A stretch of DNA of 64,000 bases from Saccharospirillum sp. (GTDB lineage: Bacteria; Pseudomonadota; Gammaproteobacteria; Pseudomonadales; Natronospirillaceae), in contig JAGYIL010000001.1 of NCBI GenBank assembly GCA_018402545.1, positions 2,542,001 to 2,606,000 on the forward strand, read 5' to 3'. Below are positions 18,766 to 28,761 of the stretch, piece after piece; position 1 is the stretch's first letter; each line of letters begins with the position of its first letter. Below the pieces are notes generated by a model. That model saw only the letters and a list, made by a program, of their open reading frames with translations, had not been told where the DNA came from and did no database searches. The translations under genes were made by a program, and so were the position numbers.

Positions 18766-20157
18766 ATGACAATCCTAACACTGACCGGTCAAACCGGCCC
18801 CAAATACAAGGCATTGGCCAACAGCATCGAGCGTGCCGTTCACGATGGCGAACTCAAGCCCGGCGACCGTCTGCCAACGCACCGGCAATTGGCCGAGGAA
18901 TTGGGTGTAACTGTTGGCACCGTCACCCGCGCCTATGCCGAGGCAGAGCGTCGCCGTTTGATCGAAGCCCGGGTCGGCAGCGGCACTTTCATTCGCGGTT
19001 TGAACCCCGGCACCGCCAGCTTCAAAGTGACCGACTCCACGGTCGATACCGGCATCGACCTGGGCTTCAGCATTGCTTTGGAGATGGATCAGTCTGAACA
19101 GTTAACCCGAACTCTGGCCACACTGCAGCACTCTGATGTGTTGCCTCACCTGTTGCGCTACCAGTCTGAATTTGGCCTTGCACATCACCGTGAAGCAGGC
19201 CGTCGATGGCTGCTAAAAACAGGCCTGGGCGACTTCAACAGTGACGACCTGCTGGTCACCCTGGGCGGCCAGCACGGGTTCTACGTTGCGCTCAATGCCC
19301 TGCTGCAGCCCGGCGATGGCCTGGCCTGTGAAGGGCTGACCTACCCGGGGCTGGTCGCGGCAGCCACGCAGCAGAACCTGCGACTGATGCCGCTGGCGAT
19401 CGACGACCAGGGTTTGACCCCCGAAGCGCTGGAAAGCCAGTGCCTGCGTCACCCGCCACGTGTACTGTATCTAATGACCCGGATGCAGAACCCAACCGGC
19501 GGTTCGATGTCGCAACAGCGTATTGATGAGCTGGCGCTCATTTGCCGACAGTATCAAATCACCGTTGTTGAAGACGACGTACAGGGTTGTCTGGGCGATC
19601 CGGCCCAGCCCTCCTTCAGCCTGCGCCACCCGGACATCACCGTCACCATCGCCAGCCTGTCCAAGGCGTTGTGCGGTGGCTTGCATGTCGGTTTTATGCG
19701 CGCTCCGGAAGAATGGGTTAATGCCATCGGCGCAGCTTTTCGCGCCACCTGCTGGATGGCCATTCCGCTGACCACCGAAGTTGCCTGCGACTGGCTGAAC
19801 AACGGCTATGCCGATCAATTGCTGGCCCATCAGCAAGCCGAGATCGACTGGCGTCAGAATGCTGTGTGCGAACGGTTACGACAGGCCGGCTTCACCCCGC
19901 GCGGCGGCGGCTTCAACGTCTGGCTGGATTTACCCGCCCCCTGGCGTGCGGTCAATCTGGTAGCGCGCGCTGCCGAGCATCGCATTCAGCTGAAACCGGC
20001 AGAAGTGTTTGCGGCGGGGCAATTCGCTGCCCCCCAGGCGGTACGCATCTGCATCGGTGGCCGACTGAAACGCGATACGCTGCTCAGCGCCATCGACACC
20101 CTGATCGACCTGATCCGGAACCCGGGCAACGCCCAGGATTCACTGACCAACATTTGA
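18766..20157 (+). CDS. MocR-type PLP-dependent aminotransferase-like GntR regulator
   Basis: wHTH LPTHRQLAEELGVTVGTVTRAYAEAERR plus aminotransferase-like domain (ASLSKALCGGLHVGF); ORF 18553 start rejected because it runs through repeat A3. Confidence 0.88.
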   Translation: MTILTLTGQTGPKYKALANSIERAVHDGELKPGDRLPTHRQLAEELGVTVGTVTRAYAEAERRRLIEARVGSGTFIRGLNPGTASFKVTDSTVDTGIDLGFSIALEMDQSEQLTRTLATLQHSDVLPHLLRYQSEFGLAHHREAGRRWLLKTGLGDFNSDDLLVTLGGQHGFYVALNALLQPGDGLACEGLTYPGLVAAATQQNLRLMPLAIDDQGLTPEALESQCLRHPPRVLYLMTRMQNPTGGSMSQQRIDELALICRQYQITVVEDDVQGCLGDPAQPSFSLRHPDITVTIASLSKALCGGLHVGFMRAPEEWVNAIGAAFRATCWMAIPLTTEVACDWLNNGYADQLLAHQQAEIDWRQNAVCERLRQAGFTPRGGGFNVWLDLPAPWRAVNLVARAAEHRIQLKPAEVFAAGQFAAPQAVRICIGGRLKRDTLLSAIDTLIDLIRNPGNAQDSLTNI

Positions 20158-20164
20158 GGCAGCT

Positions 20165-21094
20165 ATGATATCCGCAACGCGCAGCGGCGCTTTTTACGCA
20201 CTGACCGCCTACATTCTGTGGTCAGTAGCCCCCATCTATTTCAAGGTTATGGGCGACGTCGCAGCAGCGGAACTGTTGTCGCACCGCATCATCTGGTCGT
20301 TTCTGTTAACGCTGGGTTTGATATTCCTGTTTCGCAAACGCGATGCGCTGATGACCGCGCTGCGCTCATCACGAACCCGCTGGAATTTGCTCGCCTCGAC
20401 GATACTGATCGGGTTTAACTGGGGGTTGTTCATCTGGGCGGTGCAAAGCAATTACATGCTCAGCGCCAGCCTCGGTTATTACATCAACCCACTGATGAAC
20501 ATTTTGCTCGGCATGATCTTTTTCCGGGACCGGCTCGACCGGGTGCGCACCATCGCCGCTTTGTTGTGTGTCGCCGCTGTTGCCTTCGAGCTGATTCAGT
20601 TCGGTCGCCTGCCCTGGGTTGCCTTGCTGCTGGCCACCAGCTTTGCGCTGTATGGTCTGGTGCGTAAAAAAATCGGCGTCGACAGCTTCACCGGCATGGC
20701 ACTGGAAACCGGTTTACTCCTGCCCGTTGCCGCAGGTTATTTATTGTTGACCACCAGCCCGACCAGCAATCTGATCGAAAACACCGGGTCAATAAACCTG
20801 CTGCTGTTTGCCGCTGGCCCGGTCACCATGGTGCCATTAATGTGCTTTGCGGCAGCGGCCAATCGCATCAGTCTGACCGCACTCGGTTTCTTTCAATACA
20901 TTGCCCCGAGCGGCATGTTTCTGCTGGCGGTGTTTGTTTATGGAGAAACCCTGAGCCCCGGCAAGCTGGTGACCTTTGGCCTGATCTGGGCGGCTTTGTT
21001 GCTGTTAACGCTCGATTCGTTGCGCACACTGGGCCGCAATCAGTCTGCCAAGCGTGCGCTCAAAGCATCCAACGCTGCCACCAGTCCCAAATAA
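20165..21094 (+). CDS. rarD: EamA/RarD family transporter
   Basis: YILWSVAPIYFKVMGDVAAAELLSHRIIWSF. Confidence 0.85.
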   Translation: MISATRSGAFYALTAYILWSVAPIYFKVMGDVAAAELLSHRIIWSFLLTLGLIFLFRKRDALMTALRSSRTRWNLLASTILIGFNWGLFIWAVQSNYMLSASLGYYINPLMNILLGMIFFRDRLDRVRTIAALLCVAAVAFELIQFGRLPWVALLLATSFALYGLVRKKIGVDSFTGMALETGLLLPVAAGYLLLTTSPTSNLIENTGSINLLLFAAGPVTMVPLMCFAAAANRISLTALGFFQYIAPSGMFLLAVFVYGETLSPGKLVTFGLIWAALLLLTLDSLRTLGRNQSAKRALKASNAATSPK

Positions 21095-21686
21095 ACAGCA
21101 GAGACAAGGCAATAAAAATCACCCCGGCGCCCCGGTCGATCCAGTGGCGCCGGTTTAAAAACCGGCGCTGCAATACCGGTTGCGACAACACCCAACCAAC
21201 CAGACCAAACCACAGACTGGTCACCACAAACACATAACCGACAAGGGCAGACTGCATCCACCCGTTCAGGCCCTCCACCAACTGCAGCAGAATGGCCGAG
21301 AAAAATAGCAGCGCTTTCGGGTTCAGCACGTTGGTCAGAAACCCCTGCCAGAAATCCCCCCGGTCGCTGACCGTGGCGGAACTGTCGAGCGGTTGCCCCG
21401 GCGGTGTCGGTTGCGCACTCAACCCACCCCAGCCGAGATACAGCAGATACCCTATCCCCAGCCAGGGCAATGTCATCGCCAGCCAGTGGCTCGACTGCAC
21501 CAGGGCCGACACACCCAACACAGCAACCAACGTATGAAGGGTAACCCCCAAACCGATGCCCAGGGCATTCAGCGTGCTGGCACGCTTTCCCCGAGTAAGC
21601 GCCGATTTAACCACCAGCGCAAAATCCGGTCCCGGGCTGATTACTGCGGCGGTATACACCAGTACGAACGGCCACCAGGCGGGCAT
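21060..21686 (-). CDS. LysE family exporter
   Basis: TAAVISPGPDFALVVKSALTRGKRAS; start set at MPAWWPF. Confidence 0.83.
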   Translation of the reverse strand: MPAWWPFVLVYTAAVISPGPDFALVVKSALTRGKRASTLNALGIGLGVTLHTLVAVLGVSALVQSSHWLAMTLPWLGIGYLLYLGWGGLSAQPTPPGQPLDSSATVSDRGDFWQGFLTNVLNPKALLFFSAILLQLVEGLNGWMQSALVGYVFVVTSLWFGLVGWVLSQPVLQRRFLNRRHWIDRGAGVIFIALSLLFIWDWWQRWML

Positions 21687-21824
21687 AAAAATCTCCAACA
21701 CAACGAGTAAACAACGTTCGAAGACTACCAGAAGCCACAACAGAATGGCGAGCGCGGCCGGGTATTCGCCAAACTGGGAGCTTGCCCTTTATACTGCCGA
21801 TACGACCTTGCTGAGACTCGTGCC

Positions 21825-22895
21825 ATGCATACCCGCCCGATCCAGGACCGCATCGACTGGCTGCTCGACCTGAGCCGCACCCACTCGGAACGATTTTGCG
21901 ACCCGGAGAATCACCTGGCGCGACAACGTTACCAGGCTGAACACAGCACTGAGATCATCGCTCTGAAGTGCATGGACGGACGCATTCACTTGCCCCACGC
22001 CACCCAGACCCCGCTGGGCATTATTCGCCCATTTCGAAACCTCGGTGGCATATTCGACCTTGGCTGGCCTTATTTGGGTGACCTTCTGGCGGATATGGTC
22101 AGTGACTCGATCGGTCAGGGCCGACGCGTACTGATGATCATCACCTATCACTTTTCCAGAGGCGATACCGCGCGTGGCTGTGCGGGGTTTAATTGTGATG
22201 ACAAAGCGGCACTGGCGCATGCGCAAGGCATTAAAGCGCAAGTCGAGGCGATTTTCGGGGCTGGCCATCAAAGCGTTTACCCACTGGTCTGTGGCTTTGA
22301 GACCGATGAAGATGCCCTTATCCTGCACAACGAGGCCGGTACCCGACTCGACCTCTCAACCCTGGCGTCTGACCAAAACCCGGATTTGTCCGCCCGCCTG
22401 GAAGCCATGTTCACCGATATGCCCGGCCAGGTGCGGCACGACCTGATGCCCCTATTGGAAGGCAACATTCGCCATATCGCCGAGATTCGCAGCAGCAACC
22501 GTGAACTGGCTGTTGAGCACCGGGAATGGACCCTGTGCGTGGGTCGCGGCTTTGATTTTCTGCACGTTCCCAACATCGCGCTGATCATCGGCCCTTTCAG
22601 CCCGGATTTATCGCACCCCATTCAAAAAGCGGCGGGCATTATTCAGGGCAATATGGATAAGGGCCGCATCCCCGATGACGGCTTTCTGCTACTCTCGTCG
22701 GCCCCCTATCAGGAGCCCGGCCCCGATCGGGCACGAGCTGAAATGAAAGCGCGCTTTATGGCCGACTTTACCGCCACAGTGATTCGTAATTGCCAGCCAC
22801 AGTTGGCAGAAAAAATGATCAGCCGTACCGCCATTCTGAACTGGCCAACCCGACGGCTCGAAGTATTTGAATCAGCCGTTGCTGGCTCAGTCTAA
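21825..22895 (+). CDS. CsoSCA-like carbonic anhydrase family protein
   Basis: CMDGR (CxDxR) and ITYHFSRGDTARGCAGF...FETDEDALILHNEAG resemble the catalytic half of carboxysomal carbonic anhydrase CsoSCA. Confidence 0.68.
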   Translation: MHTRPIQDRIDWLLDLSRTHSERFCDPENHLARQRYQAEHSTEIIALKCMDGRIHLPHATQTPLGIIRPFRNLGGIFDLGWPYLGDLLADMVSDSIGQGRRVLMIITYHFSRGDTARGCAGFNCDDKAALAHAQGIKAQVEAIFGAGHQSVYPLVCGFETDEDALILHNEAGTRLDLSTLASDQNPDLSARLEAMFTDMPGQVRHDLMPLLEGNIRHIAEIRSSNRELAVEHREWTLCVGRGFDFLHVPNIALIIGPFSPDLSHPIQKAAGIIQGNMDKGRIPDDGFLLLSSAPYQEPGPDRARAEMKARFMADFTATVIRNCQPQLAEKMISRTAILNWPTRRLEVFESAVAGSV

Positions 22896-22902
22896 GCTCA
22901 GG

Positions 22903-24999
22903 TTACTGCGTATCACGGGCCAGCATGCTGGCAAAATCCGCTGCCGGCATCGGGTGACCCAGGAAATAACCCTGGCCAAAATTGCACTGCAACCGGGTCA
23001 GTGTTTGTTGTTGCGCCCGTGTTTCCAGCCCTTCGGCAACACTCTGTATTCCCAGGCTGGACGCCAGTTGAATGATACTAGTCACTATGTCCATCGCACT
23101 GGGATGTTCGTCAATGCCACTGATAAAGGAGCGGTCAATTTTCAACTGATCGACCGGAAAACGATGCAGGTAAGACAACGAGGAATAGCCTGTTCCAAAA
23201 TCATCCAGTGACAACTGCACGCCCAGCCGTTTGAGCTGATGCATGATGGCAATAATGCTGTCGGAATGATGCAGCAAGACCGTCTCGGTAAACTCCAGCA
23301 ACAACTGGTTGGCCACCAGGCCCGAGGTGGCCAGAGCCGTTTTTACCGATTGCAGTACATTGCCTCGGTAGAACTGGTCTGCCGCAAGGTTCACCGAAAC
23401 CCGACACAGCAACCCCTGCTGTTGCCAGTACGCCGCTTCAGCGCAGGCCGTTTGCAACACCCAGTGTCCAACGTCGACCATCAGCCCATGCTCTTCGAGC
23501 AGGTACATGAACTCGCCGGGCGCCAGTACGCCACGGTCGGGATGGTTCCAGCGCAGCAAGGCTTCGGCACCGGTCAGGCGGTTGTCTGATAGGCGATAAA
23601 GGGGCTGATAATACAATTCAAATTCATCGTTCCGAATGGCATGCTGCAACTGCGATAACAACACCAGGTGTTCATGGGCTGCCTCATTCAGTTCACGGGT
23701 AAAATAACAATACTGACCCCGCCCGCTCTTTTTCGCCGAGTACATGGCGGTATCAGAGGTACGCAACAAATCGTGTGCGCTGTCACCGTCTTCCGGGTAG
23801 AGGCTTATGCCGATGCTTGCGCCGAGTTTGAGCGGTTGATTCCTGACGAAAAACGGGGCTTCCAGCTCGTGCATAACCTTGGCAGCCACCGTTGAAGCGG
23901 TTGTGTCAAAACCGATATCCGGCAGGCAGATGACAAACTCGTCGCCACCCAGGCGGGCTATGGTATCGCTGCTGCGAACACAGCGCTGAAGCCGCCCGGC
24001 TACCTCCTTGAGCAACACATCACCGGTCTGATGACCCAGGGAGTCGTTCACGTGTTTGAACCGGTCGAGGTCAATCATCAACACCGCGGTGCGTGACTGA
24101 CGGCGATTTGCCGATTCGATGGCTCCGTCAATTCGGTCCTGCAACAGCGACCGGTTGGGCAAACCGGTCAGTTCATCGTGATGCGCCATGTACTGAATCC
24201 GGGCCTCGGCCCGGGCCCGATCAATCGCAATGCCGGCCAGATGAACGGCCGACGCTATCAGTGCCCGCTGTTGTTCACTGGGGCCTCGCACTTGCCGGTA
24301 ATAAATAGCGAATGATCCCAACACCTGATTTGACTGGGTAGTGATGGGGGTCGACCAGCACGCCTTAAGCCCTACGCCAAGCGCAAGCTCACGATAGTCA
24401 TCCCAGAGCGGGTCGGTCGCGATGTCAGTGACCTCAATGGTCTGGTTCAAGTACATGGCAGTACCACAGGAACCCGCCCTGGGCCCAATGTCGACACCAA
24501 TCAGCGCACGGCTGTAATCTTCCGGCAAGCTCGGAGCGATACACTGGCCAATGGCTTTGCCGCTGTCGTCGAGCAGCAGGATCGACGCCAGCCCAACATG
24601 CCCCTGGGCTTCAACCCAGTGCGCCAATTGACGCAAAATGGATTCCAGAGGCGCGTGGGCCGCAATGAGCTCGAGAATGTCATACTGACCGGTGCGCATC
24701 GCTTCTGCCCGCTTGCGCTGATCGATTTCCGCTTTCAAATCCCGAGTCAGCCGGTAGAGATTTTCAGTAATGTGTTCGTTGTATTCCAGCGCTCGCGCCA
24801 GTTCCCGGGTGCGCTGCTGCACCGTTGCTTCCAGTGTCAGCGCCGTCTGAAATAGCCCGAAATCAGACCCCTGTTGCGACATGCTGCGTTCGGACCGGTC
24901 CATAAGGGCGTCAATGATTTTGTTGAGCCGGCGAATCTCGGCTTCCGGCCCGGGCGAACCGGCCTCTGCCGCAAGGCCTGCCGGCGACCTGGACTTCAT
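22903..24999 (-). CDS. GAF-GGDEF-EAL cyclic-di-GMP protein
   Basis: RLGGDEFVICLPD, GAEALLRWNHP, DDFGTGYSSLSYLHRFPVDQLKIDRSF all intact. Confidence 0.93.
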   Translation of the reverse strand: MKSRSPAGLAAEAGSPGPEAEIRRLNKIIDALMDRSERSMSQQGSDFGLFQTALTLEATVQQRTRELARALEYNEHITENLYRLTRDLKAEIDQRKRAEAMRTGQYDILELIAAHAPLESILRQLAHWVEAQGHVGLASILLLDDSGKAIGQCIAPSLPEDYSRALIGVDIGPRAGSCGTAMYLNQTIEVTDIATDPLWDDYRELALGVGLKACWSTPITTQSNQVLGSFAIYYRQVRGPSEQQRALIASAVHLAGIAIDRARAEARIQYMAHHDELTGLPNRSLLQDRIDGAIESANRRQSRTAVLMIDLDRFKHVNDSLGHQTGDVLLKEVAGRLQRCVRSSDTIARLGGDEFVICLPDIGFDTTASTVAAKVMHELEAPFFVRNQPLKLGASIGISLYPEDGDSAHDLLRTSDTAMYSAKKSGRGQYCYFTRELNEAAHEHLVLLSQLQHAIRNDEFELYYQPLYRLSDNRLTGAEALLRWNHPDRGVLAPGEFMYLLEEHGLMVDVGHWVLQTACAEAAYWQQQGLLCRVSVNLAADQFYRGNVLQSVKTALATSGLVANQLLLEFTETVLLHHSDSIIAIMHQLKRLGVQLSLDDFGTGYSSLSYLHRFPVDQLKIDRSFISGIDEHPSAMDIVTSIIQLASSLGIQSVAEGLETRAQQQTLTRLQCNFGQGYFLGHPMPAADFASMLARDTQ

Positions 25000-26186
25000 G
25001 GTTGCACCCCCTCCGGATACCCGATCGCCAGGCCGGTAAAGGTCTGGTTTACGTGCACACCGCCGAACTGCTCTCCATAGGAATTAAAGCCAAGGGTATT
25101 GCAGGCCTGCGTCAGCGCACCCGCCCGGGCAGTATCGTCGTTTTGCCCCATCTCGAGCTTGCGCAGCACACAATCAAACGCCAGCAACACTTGCGGTGAA
25201 CCCAGGGTCTGTCGAACAGATTCCAGAGAAAGCCGCAGGTTTTCAATCAGATCCACGCCCCGGGCAACCCGGAACACCAGGCCGGCTTCAATGGCGCAGT
25301 AGAAAGTCAGGCTGCCATCCGGGTTGGCCTGGCGAATCGACCGTACGTATTCCTTGCCCTCTATCATCACCACAACCGGTGAATCGGCAAACCGCATCAG
25401 ATTCAAATCATCAACATCAACACCGGTCAGGCGTGCGTATTCGGCAGCAGCCGGCAATCCGTTGATTTCAGTGACCAGGCGCCGCTCCGGATCTGCAGCC
25501 GTAATCACCAGACGCTGATCGGTCGCAACAAAGTGCTGGGTCTTCACCGGCGCAATGGAACACCGGGTCGACATCAGCAACATCAGAGCGCTGTTGGTGT
25601 GAAACTGGCCCTGATGAAACACCCAGGTATTCTCGAACATCAGGTCATCGCCTGTCGACCCACCCACAATGGGAATGGTGGGCAGGCTGTTAAACAGCGT
25701 TCGGGTTACAGCGTCTTCGCGCTGGGAGACGCCATCGATCAGTAACATGGCAAAGGTATTGGGTAACTCGCCTTTTTTATTCTCATGGCGCAGCACCAGA
25801 CTGTGAGCAAAGGTTTGCAAGCGGCTGACTTCCGCTGACTTCAGACTGTCGAGCCGCGCCACAGACGCCACAAAATGATCGGCCGGAAAGCTGGCCCCGC
25901 TGATACTGTGATCACAATACCCCTCAGGCCCTATTTCTCCGGCGGTGGTGCAGCCGATAACGGGTGTCTCGCCAAACAGCTGATTAATCGTATTGGCCAG
26001 ACTCGTCAGGTCATACCGGCTCGAACAAAAAAAGACCACCAGACTGGTGTCAGGCTGACTGATTTGCTGATGCAAGTCCCGAACGGCCGCCTCGGGATCG
26101 GACAGAGTAGATTGGCCAAGCTTCACACAACGCGTCAATTGAAACCCTCCGATCACTGGCAGACGTCCAACCCGGACGACAAACAA
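24996..26186 (-). CDS. FIST domain protein (NosP-like)
   Basis: VVFFCSSRYDLTSLANTINQLFGETPVIGCTTAGEIGPEGY; ATGA overlap with GGDEF gene; start uncertain. Confidence 0.8.
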   Translation of the reverse strand: MFVVRVGRLPVIGGFQLTRCVKLGQSTLSDPEAAVRDLHQQISQPDTSLVVFFCSSRYDLTSLANTINQLFGETPVIGCTTAGEIGPEGYCDHSISGASFPADHFVASVARLDSLKSAEVSRLQTFAHSLVLRHENKKGELPNTFAMLLIDGVSQREDAVTRTLFNSLPTIPIVGGSTGDDLMFENTWVFHQGQFHTNSALMLLMSTRCSIAPVKTQHFVATDQRLVITAADPERRLVTEINGLPAAAEYARLTGVDVDDLNLMRFADSPVVVMIEGKEYVRSIRQANPDGSLTFYCAIEAGLVFRVARGVDLIENLRLSLESVRQTLGSPQVLLAFDCVLRKLEMGQNDDTARAGALTQACNTLGFNSYGEQFGGVHVNQTFTGLAIGYPEGVQP

Positions 26187-26361
26187 CCTGCCTGATCAAA
26201 AGCCTAGTCCAGAAGCGGCTGCTCAGCCAGACAACCGTATAGGTCGCGCATTCACAAAGTGACGGCGTGCTGCTGATAACCGCTGTGAGCACAGCTCAGT
26301 AGACTGCCTGCATCGTCTGGTTTGACCACCAGGCCAACCCTTTTACTCGCTGGAGACTTAG

Positions 26362-27171
26362 ATGAAGATCGACGCGTTTTTTGACAACCTGTGGCAGGAC
26401 TACATCAACATGACCCCTCAGGCAGAGGCCATTGCCAATGCCCTCACCGCCCGGGGTGAAGTGGTTCAGAACGACCACGTTGCCTTTCGCACCTTCAATA
26501 TTGGCCCCATCCAGCTGAAACACCTTGAGCCCTTCATTCTCGACATGGGCTACAGCCGGTACGAACCCTACCATTTTCCCTCGAAGAAGCTGGATGCGTA
26601 CGGCTATATTCCCCCGAGCCCCGACCTGCCGCGCATTTTTCTCAGTGAGCTGCGCGTAGAGGAACTGACCGACACCGCCCAGACCATCGTTCGACGCCTG
26701 GTCGACCAGATCAACCCGGATGACGTCGCCGATGCCTCCATCTTCTGGCGCGGGCCGTTGTGGCAAACGCCGTCTTATGAAGACTACGAACAACTGGCCA
26801 GTGAATCCGAGTACGCGGCCTGGCTGAGCGTGATTGGCCTGCGCTGCAACCACTTCACCATCAATGTGAATGCTCTCAATGGCATCAATGACATTGAACA
26901 GATGAACCAGATGATTGAAGAGCTGGGGTTCAGCATAAATGAGGCAGGCGGGCGGGTTAAAGGATCGCCAGCGGTGCTGCTGGAACAGGGTTCAACCAAA
27001 GCCAGCGTGCAGCCTTTTACCTTTGCCGATGGCAAGCAACACGACGTCACCACCTGCTACTACGAGTTTGCCAAGCGCTACCATGACGACGAAGGCAACC
27101 TCTACCAGGGCTTTGTAGCCGCCAGCGCCGACAAGATTTTCGAATCGACCGACATGCGCAAGGACGCCTGA
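26362..27171 (+). CDS. DUF1338 family protein (2-oxoadipate dioxygenase/decarboxylase superfamily)
   Basis: DHVAFRTFNIGPIQLKHLEPFILDMGYSRYEPYHFPSKKLDAYGY. Confidence 0.75.
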   Translation: MKIDAFFDNLWQDYINMTPQAEAIANALTARGEVVQNDHVAFRTFNIGPIQLKHLEPFILDMGYSRYEPYHFPSKKLDAYGYIPPSPDLPRIFLSELRVEELTDTAQTIVRRLVDQINPDDVADASIFWRGPLWQTPSYEDYEQLASESEYAAWLSVIGLRCNHFTINVNALNGINDIEQMNQMIEELGFSINEAGGRVKGSPAVLLEQGSTKASVQPFTFADGKQHDVTTCYYEFAKRYHDDEGNLYQGFVAASADKIFESTDMRKDA

Positions 27172-27310
27172 CACTGACCGCCCTGCCGGTGGCCTGAACC
27201 CATGTGCGGGCCACCGGTTCCTCCCGTCACTTTCGGGCGCGGAATCTTGGTGCTAGACTGGTTGGGTTGTAGACAGGCTCAGCACTTACTCAAACAGGTC
27301 AGGTACAGGG

Positions 27311-27499
27311 ATGAAAGGTTCAACACTGTTCACACTTACCGTGGTTACACTTGCCATTACGGCCCTGTATATGGCACTCGGGCAGCCCGAGGTGACACCC
27401 GGCTATTTCATGAGAAACCCGGTCAGTGCCGACGCAGGCGGTCAACACCCGCTGACCTGGATCGACCAGATCCAACAGACCCTGGCTTCCTGGTTGTAA
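27311..27499 (+). CDS. Small secreted or single-TM hypothetical protein (62 aa)
   Basis: MKGSTLFTLTVVTLAITALYMALG leader; purine-rich upstream AGGTACAGGG. Confidence 0.45.
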   Translation: MKGSTLFTLTVVTLAITALYMALGQPEVTPGYFMRNPVSADAGGQHPLTWIDQIQQTLASWL

Positions 27500-27580
27500 G
27501 CCCGCTTGTCTCATTTACCGATCGGGTGCTGTCGTTTTAATTAACGCCCTGTCTTCCGTAACTGGTCTGGTTTACCCCTC

Positions 27581-27964
27581 ATGCCCCCACTGATTCGCTC
27601 AAACCCTCTCGTCTGGCTGGACATTCCCGTTGTGGATCTCGACCGGGCCATCGCCTTTTACCAGCCAGTACTCGACTGGACACTCGACGACCAGCGCCCC
27701 CAGGCCGATATGGCCGTGTTCCGGCACAGCCGGGGAGAGGTCGCCGTTGCACTCATACGGCAATCGTCAGCGCCCGGCGGGGTGGGCCCACTGCCCTACC
27801 TTAACTGCCATGGGCGGCTGAAACTGGCGATGGAGCAGGTTGAAACCCGGGGCGGCATCATCGAACAACCCATCCATTCCCTGGCGCCCTTTGGTTTCCG
27901 TGCCGTCATTCGTGACAGCGAAGGCAACCGGGTGGCACTGCACAGCATGGTGATGAACGAATAA
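27581..27964 (+). CDS. VOC/glyoxalase family protein
   Basis: PLVWLDIPVVDLDRAIAFYQPVLDW; FRAVIRDSEGNRVALHS. Confidence 0.85.
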   Translation: MPPLIRSNPLVWLDIPVVDLDRAIAFYQPVLDWTLDDQRPQADMAVFRHSRGEVAVALIRQSSAPGGVGPLPYLNCHGRLKLAMEQVETRGGIIEQPIHSLAPFGFRAVIRDSEGNRVALHSMVMNE

Positions 27965-28761
27965 TGTGTCTTTGCGTAGTGAATTACCGACCCGGGCAAG
28001 ACTGGCCCCTGTTGCTGACCGCCAACCGCGATGAATTTCTGGACCGGCCAGCCGAAGCCATGCACTGGTGGGAGCCTTCTGTGCCGCACGATACGCCTGT
28101 GCTGGCCGGGCGGGACCTTAAAGCCGGAGGCACCTGGCTGGCGGTAGACGCCCAAGGCCGAATCGCCATGCTGACCAACATTCGCCCGGGGTATCTGGGT
28201 AAGTCGGGCCAGCGTAGTCGGGGCGAACTGCCGCTGGCGTTTTTGCGGCAATCGCACGACATCAGCACCTTTCACCAGTCCCTGCTCCCCGACATCGATC
28301 AGTACGCCGGCTTCAACCTGGTGTTATTTGATGCAACCGGCCTGTTCTGGTTCAGTTCCGACCATCCGAATGGTCAATGGCTGGCGCCGGGCATTCACGG
28401 GCTCAGCAACGATGCCCTCAACACGCCCTGGCCCAAGGTCGAGCTGGCCCGCGCACAGATGGCTGCGCACCATGCCCGACTGGAGGTCATGCCGTGGCAA
28501 CCGGCAGACCTGGCTAATTTGCCGATACTGGCGGATCCGCAGACCCAGCCCGATGAACAATTGCCGGATACCGGCGTTCCCAAAGACTGGGAACGCACCC
28601 TGTCTGCCCAGACCATCACCTCGGAGCGTTATGCCAGCCGGTGTCGCACCTGGATTGCCCTGCATCGCAGCGGCCAGCTACAGGTCAGCGAAGCACAACT
28701 GAGCCCGGAAGGCGCCATCGATGAACCCCGGTTGTTTTCCTGGCAGGTACAGAGCAACTAG
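27964..28761 (+). CDS. NRDE (TANGO2-like) family protein
   Basis: MCLCVVNYRPGQDWPLLLTANRDEFLDRP. Confidence 0.9.
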   Translation: MCLCVVNYRPGQDWPLLLTANRDEFLDRPAEAMHWWEPSVPHDTPVLAGRDLKAGGTWLAVDAQGRIAMLTNIRPGYLGKSGQRSRGELPLAFLRQSHDISTFHQSLLPDIDQYAGFNLVLFDATGLFWFSSDHPNGQWLAPGIHGLSNDALNTPWPKVELARAQMAAHHARLEVMPWQPADLANLPILADPQTQPDEQLPDTGVPKDWERTLSAQTITSERYASRCRTWIALHRSGQLQVSEAQLSPEGAIDEPRLFSWQVQSN

